A stretch of DNA of 9,094 nucleotides, taken from the NCBI GenBank assembly GCA_009698045.1, contig WLRE01000052.1:1-9094 (forward strand), in the 5' to 3' direction. Positions 5,557-9,094 of the stretch are shown here, piece after piece. The DNA is from Actinomycetota bacterium. Its GTDB lineage: Bacteria; Actinomycetota; Actinomycetes; Nanopelagicales; Nanopelagicaceae. Both the position numbers and the translations under genes were made by a program. The notes below the pieces were generated by a model, which saw only the letters and a list, made by a program, of their open reading frames with translations, searched no databases and was not told where the DNA came from. Positions within the stretch are counted from its first letter, which is position 1, and every line of letters starts with the position of its first letter.

Positions 5557-6564
5557 ATGTCCTCCGCCGTAGAAGCAGCGTTATCTGCTGCGCTCAAAGC
5601 AATTGCTGGAGCTAAAGACCTGGATGATTTGAAGGCCGTAAAAATTGCTCACGTCGGAGATAAATCAGAACTCGGCAAAGCGAGTCAGAGTTTAGGAAAG
5701 CTCCCTCCCGAAGAACGGGCTGAATTCGGAAAAGTTGTTGGTGCAGCAAAGGGCGCTGTTGCTTCCGCATACGAGACCCGCCAGCAAGAATTAGAATTAG
5801 AGCGAGATGCTCGTGTCCTCATCGAAGAGCGAGTCGATGTAACTCTGCCTTATCAAGGATCACTCAAGGGTGGCCTTCACCCGCTCACCATTCTCACTAA
5901 CGAAATCAGTGACCTCTTTATTGGTTTGGGATATCGAGTAGCTGAGGGACCAGAGCTCGAATCTGAATGGCTCAACTTTGATGCACTGAATATCCCAGTT
6001 GATCATCCTGCCCGCACGATGCAAGACACTTTCTTCGTTGAGCCGCTTGCCGCCCGATTAGTTCTTCGCACTCATACCTCACCAGTTCAAATCCGAACAA
6101 TGCTCGAGAACGAGCCACCGATATATGTCATATGTCCGGGACGCACCTATCGCGCCGATGAACTAGATGCCACTCATACACCAGTCTTCAGTCAGGTCGA
6201 AGGATTGGTTGTTGATCGCGGAATAACAATGGCGGATCTCAAAGGAACGCTCGACTACTTTGCTCGCTCCATGTTTGGCCCTGATGTGAAGACCCGCCTG
6301 CGTCCTTCCTTCTTTCCATTTACCGAACCAAGTGCGGAAGTTGATTTCTTCTTCAACGGTCGTTGGGTGGAATGGGGAGGCTGTGGAATGGTTAATCCCA
6401 AAGTTCTGCAAGCCTGCGGTATTGATACTGAAGAATTCTCCGGATTTGCGTTTGGTATGGGCCTAGAAAGAACTCTCATGGTCAAACATGGCATCACCGA
6501 TATGCACGATATCGTTGAAGGCGATATTCGTTTCAGCCAAGCATTCGGAACGGGTTCACGATGA
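5557..6564 (+). CDS. pheS: Phenylalanyl-tRNA synthetase alpha subunit
   Basis: The catalytic subunit of the (alpha-beta)2 enzyme that charges tRNA-Phe. The 335-residue product (about 327 in E. coli) has an N-terminal coiled-coil arm that contacts tRNA (about 1-95), then the class II core: GLHPLTILTNEISDLFIGLGY (106-126, motif 1), DHPARTMQDTFF (149-160), motif 2 around RTYRADELDATHTPVFSQVEG (196-216) and motif 3 GFAFGMGLERTLMVKHG (296-312). Ala298 in SGFAFG corresponds to the residue that sets the size of the phenylalanine pocket (Ala294 in E. coli), so normal specificity is expected. The ATG is set by the -10 box six bases upstream. The stop overlaps the pheT start (ATGA), so the two subunits are made together. 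Confidence 0.97.
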   Translation: MSSAVEAALSAALKAIAGAKDLDDLKAVKIAHVGDKSELGKASQSLGKLPPEERAEFGKVVGAAKGAVASAYETRQQELELERDARVLIEERVDVTLPYQGSLKGGLHPLTILTNEISDLFIGLGYRVAEGPELESEWLNFDALNIPVDHPARTMQDTFFVEPLAARLVLRTHTSPVQIRTMLENEPPIYVICPGRTYRADELDATHTPVFSQVEGLVVDRGITMADLKGTLDYFARSMFGPDVKTRLRPSFFPFTEPSAEVDFFFNGRWVEWGGCGMVNPKVLQACGIDTEEFSGFAFGMGLERTLMVKHGITDMHDIVEGDIRFSQAFGTGSR

Positions 6565-9023
6565 AAATTCCACTCTCGTGGATCCGAGAATTCGCTGATA
6601 TTCCTTTAACCGCAACCATTGCTGAGATTGACGAGGCTTTTGTTCGAGTTGGTTTCGAAGTCGAATCCATCGAAGAGCAGGGGAGTGATCTCACTGGTCC
6701 ACTCGTCGTTGCACATGTACTTGAGATTGAAGAACTTGAAGGACATAAGAAGCCAATTCGCTATGTTGGCTTGGACTGCGGAGAAGGATCTACCCGCTAT
6801 GTAATTTGTGGAGCAACTAATTTCGCGGTTGGCGATCTGGTGGTCGCCGCCTTGCCAGGTGCGGTACTTCCGGGAGATTTTGCAATCTCTGCCCGCGAAA
6901 CGTATGGCAAGACGAGCAACGGAATGATCTGCTCTGCCCGCGAACTTGGTATCAGCGATGAACATTCTGGGATCATCGTTCTCCCAGCAGATTGTGCCCC
7001 CGTCGGTATCGACGCGATAGCACTTCTCGAAATTAACGATCTGATTATTGATGTGGCGGTTAATCCTGACCGTGGATACGCACTCTCACTTCGAGGTTTG
7101 GCCCGGGAACTTGCAGCTTCGATGAACGTCTCATTCCGTGACCCAGCACAAGCTGTCGATGCTACAAAATATCCCGTAAACAGCGCAGGCGTTGCGATAT
7201 CGATCGACGATTCTGACGCAGCATCAGTGGCTTACCTGCGCACCATCCAGGGCTTTAACGCTCAATCGCCTTCGCCGATCTGGATGCGCCGTCGAATTGA
7301 AAAATGCGGAATGCGTTCTATCTCGCTCGGAGTGGATATCACTAATTACGTGATGCTCGAACTTGGACAGCCATTGCATGCTTTTGATCGTGACAAAATA
7401 TCCGGTTCACTTCACATTAGACGTGCCGGCAAAGAGAAGACGTTCACAACCTTGGATTCGCAAGAGCGTTCCCTGCATGCGGACGACTTGATGGTTGCCG
7501 ATGATAAGCAATCTCTCGCTCTAGCTGGAACTATGGGAGGTTTAAGTTCTGAGGTTACAGATTCGACAACCTCGATTGCGTTGGAAGGAGTTCGGTTTAA
7601 CCCGGTAGATATCGCAAAGAATTCACGCCGTCACAAACTCTCCTCCGAGGCCTCGCGTCGCCTCGAACGTTCGGTTGATCCACTGATGGCCGAGATTTCA
7701 ACTGCACGTGCCATCGCGCTCTTTATTGAATTAGGTGGTGCTAGTTATGTCGGAACATCGGTGTCTGGCAACCCAGTACTTCCAGCAAATGTCACTATTG
7801 ATCCAACCCACATCTCTCGACTTCTTGGCTTTGAAATAGCGCCTTCGGTTGTACGAGAGAAGTTAGAAATTGTTGGATGCGCAATCGCCGAAAAATCTCC
7901 AACATCGTGGGCGATAACACCTCCATCATGGCGAGGCGATCTACAAGTCACTGCTGATTTTGTGGAAGAGGTAGCTCGAATGATTGGCTTTGATGCTATC
8001 CCATCTACACTCCCGGTCGGTAAAGCGGGTGCCGGATTATCTCCAATGCAATCCCGTAAACGCAGTACTGGATTATTCCTGGCCAATAACGGCTTCACTG
8101 AGGTCTACAACTACCCATTTGTGTCGCCAGAACTTGTAGAACTTCTAGGGTTCAAAGGTGAACGAGCTAAGGGCTTCCGACTAGCAAATCCGATGTCTGA
8201 AGAATTTCCACTATTGCGCACTCATCTCTTGCCAGGGCTATTAACTACCGCCGCCCGCAATATTGGTCGTGGTGCAAAAAATATTGCGCTCTTTGAGATT
8301 GGAAGCATCTTTCGCGATACAACACCACTCGCTGAGCAAGAAATCGTTCCAACATCACAGAGACCAACTCCTGCACAATTGAAGAAAATTTACGACGGTG
8401 TGCCAGTTCAGCCGTTGCACGTGGGCGGAGTGATTGCTGGAAGTTTCAATCCAGAAGGCTGGAAGGGCAAGGGCCGAACCGCAGACTGGAATGACGCTAT
8501 TGGTTACGCAACTCGCATCATTGAACAGACCGGCAATAGTTGGAGTGTTACTCATTCTGATTTTGCTCCTTGGCATCCAGGTCGCTGCGCCGAACTTCAA
8601 GTAGATGGAAAGCCTGTTGCTCATGCGGGTGAACTTCACCCCAGAACCTGTTCGGCGCTAGGTCTGCCTGCTCGAAGCGTCGCGTTCGTCGTCGCGTTAT
8701 CAGCGTTGGATTTTCAGCCACCACTTGCCTCTTCAACGCTAGTTACGATGCCGGCGGCGGTTCAAGATATTGCAGTCGTTGTTAAAAATACCGTACCCGC
8801 CTTCGCAGTTGAGAGCGCCCTCCGCGAGGGAGCGGGAGATTTACTCGAGTCCATCACACTCTTCGATCGATACGACAAGCTTGATGACGGAGATATCTCG
8901 CTCGCGTATTCCATGGTCTTCCGAGCCCCTGATCGCACTCTCACCGCTGACGAGGTGTCTGGCTATCGAGAGGCCGCTGCCGCGATGGCCGCTGCTCAAT
9001 GTGGAGCAACCGTCCGCTCCTAA
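6561..9023 (+). CDS. pheT: Phenylalanyl-tRNA synthetase beta subunit
   Basis: The 820-residue beta subunit, near the usual 795-830. In order: N-terminal segment; EMAP/OB-fold tRNA-binding domain (about 40-150, with NFAVGD and YGKTSNGMICSARELG); B1 remainder with NPDRGYALSLRGLARELA (168-185); B3/B4 editing domain (about 210-385) with TNYVMLELGQPLHAFD around His273 and LEGVRFNP around Glu342, the residues corresponding to the editing pocket that removes mischarged tyrosine; B5 DNA-binding-like domain (405-485, PPSWRGD..DFVEEVARMIGFD); the inactive synthetase-like core (about 490-715); and a C-terminal anticodon-binding FDX-ACB domain (about 728-820, PAAVQDIAVVV...MVFRAPDRTLTADEV). No domain is missing. 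It overlaps pheS by 4 bp (ATGA), giving translational coupling and matched subunit amounts. The stop lies two bases before the first ARG box. Confidence 0.97.
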   Translation: MKIPLSWIREFADIPLTATIAEIDEAFVRVGFEVESIEEQGSDLTGPLVVAHVLEIEELEGHKKPIRYVGLDCGEGSTRYVICGATNFAVGDLVVAALPGAVLPGDFAISARETYGKTSNGMICSARELGISDEHSGIIVLPADCAPVGIDAIALLEINDLIIDVAVNPDRGYALSLRGLARELAASMNVSFRDPAQAVDATKYPVNSAGVAISIDDSDAASVAYLRTIQGFNAQSPSPIWMRRRIEKCGMRSISLGVDITNYVMLELGQPLHAFDRDKISGSLHIRRAGKEKTFTTLDSQERSLHADDLMVADDKQSLALAGTMGGLSSEVTDSTTSIALEGVRFNPVDIAKNSRRHKLSSEASRRLERSVDPLMAEISTARAIALFIELGGASYVGTSVSGNPVLPANVTIDPTHISRLLGFEIAPSVVREKLEIVGCAIAEKSPTSWAITPPSWRGDLQVTADFVEEVARMIGFDAIPSTLPVGKAGAGLSPMQSRKRSTGLFLANNGFTEVYNYPFVSPELVELLGFKGERAKGFRLANPMSEEFPLLRTHLLPGLLTTAARNIGRGAKNIALFEIGSIFRDTTPLAEQEIVPTSQRPTPAQLKKIYDGVPVQPLHVGGVIAGSFNPEGWKGKGRTADWNDAIGYATRIIEQTGNSWSVTHSDFAPWHPGRCAELQVDGKPVAHAGELHPRTCSALGLPARSVAFVVALSALDFQPPLASSTLVTMPAAVQDIAVVVKNTVPAFAVESALREGAGDLLESITLFDRYDKLDDGDISLAYSMVFRAPDRTLTADEVSGYREAAAAMAAAQCGATVRS

Positions 9024-9025
9024 AC

Positions 9026-9039
9026 TGCATAAATATGCA
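9026..9039. promoter_or_regulatory. ARG box 1 (ArgR operator)
   Basis: TGCATAAATATGCA: arms TGCATA and TATGCA are perfect inverted repeats around AA. This fits the general ArgR/AhrC half-site form TGNAT..ATNCA. It begins two bases after the pheT stop and precedes argC. Confidence 0.7.
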
Positions 9040-9045
9040 TCTCGT

Positions 9046-9059
9046 TGTATAAATATCCA
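9046..9059. promoter_or_regulatory. ARG box 2 (ArgR operator)
   Basis: TGTATAAATATCCA matches box 1 at 12 of 14 positions and starts exactly 20 bases after it, about two helical turns, the tandem arrangement expected for an ArgR hexamer. It ends two bases before the argC -10 box, so a bound repressor would block RNA polymerase. Confidence 0.65.
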
Positions 9060-9061
9060 TG

Positions 9062-9067
9062 TATAGT
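9062..9067 (+). promoter_or_regulatory. argC promoter -10 (leaderless)
   Basis: TATAGT, six bases, then ATG 9074. The predicted transcription start is the A of the start codon; there is no Shine-Dalgarno sequence. ARG box 2 directly abuts it upstream. Confidence 0.6.
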
Positions 9068-9073
9068 TCTGCC

Positions 9074-9094
9074 ATGACAATTTCAACTGGAGTA
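9074..9094 (+). CDS. argC: Start of argC, N-acetyl-gamma-glutamyl-phosphate reductase (cut by window end)
   Basis: Only seven codons are present (MTISTGV). That is too short to identify by itself, though a short beta strand leading into the Rossmann GASGY loop is how ArgC begins. The call rests on context: two ARG boxes directly upstream, and pheS-pheT followed by the arginine operon led by argC is a known actinobacterial arrangement. ArgC would carry out the third step of arginine synthesis from glutamate. Confidence 0.7.

Noticed and set aside
6606..6965. Opposite-strand open frame of 119 codons inside pheT, and a similar one of 117 codons at 7745-8098
   Set aside because: Both lie wholly within well-conserved PheT domains, their translations show no recognisable family pattern, and no promoter or ribosome-binding site is seen; they are mirror frames of a long gene.
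1..9094. Mobile elements, CRISPR arrays, tRNA or rRNA genes, phage or defence genes
   Set aside because: Nothing of the kind is visible. Gene order and gene content are those of conserved actinobacterial core loci, and coding style is even throughout.

Overview
The window is a run of core genes from an actinobacterium with short intergenic gaps and GC near one half by eye. The evidence for this is: a fabG-fabI pair whose products closely resemble mycobacterial MabA and InhA; a DUF3099 protein; the order infC-rpmI-rplT-TrmH/TsnR methyltransferase-pheS-pheT-argC, which is the arrangement known from mycobacteria and streptomycetes; and start codons sitting exactly where a leaderless transcript would begin. 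The moderate GC and tight packing would fit a streamlined lineage such as the freshwater Nanopelagicales, but this is inference and the sequence does not name a genus.

Layout. Bases 1-776 (+) are the ATPase end of an ABC exporter whose membrane part lies before the window. It runs convergently into, and overlaps by 36 bp, a minus-strand pair at 741-1764: DUF3099 first, then SURF1 (cytochrome oxidase assembly). A 96-102 bp divergent promoter region separates that pair from fabG-fabI (1867-3362, +), the two reductases of type II fatty-acid synthesis. A 192 bp gap at 3363-3554 holds a promoter and a structured leader ahead of infC. infC appears to start at an AUC codon, well downstream of the first ATG in its frame. 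rpmI, rplT and a SPOUT-family rRNA methyltransferase follow as one tight translation operon to 5519. A new promoter at 5545-5550 starts pheS-pheT (phenylalanyl-tRNA synthetase), which overlap by 4 bp. The window ends at the first seven codons of argC, preceded by two tandem ARG boxes.

How the parts work together. Most of the window is growth machinery: ribosomal proteins, initiation factor, rRNA modification, tRNA charging and fatty-acid elongation. The unusual content is regulatory. Four start codons (DUF3099, fabG, pheS, argC) each have a TANNNT -10 element exactly six bases upstream, so those mRNAs should begin at or within a base of the start codon. The two divergent promoters at 1762-1869 are mirror images that share an extra AGTAAC element. 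The infC leader can form mutually exclusive helices. I found no mobile element, CRISPR array, tRNA gene or defence system, and nothing that suggests an undescribed multi-gene system.
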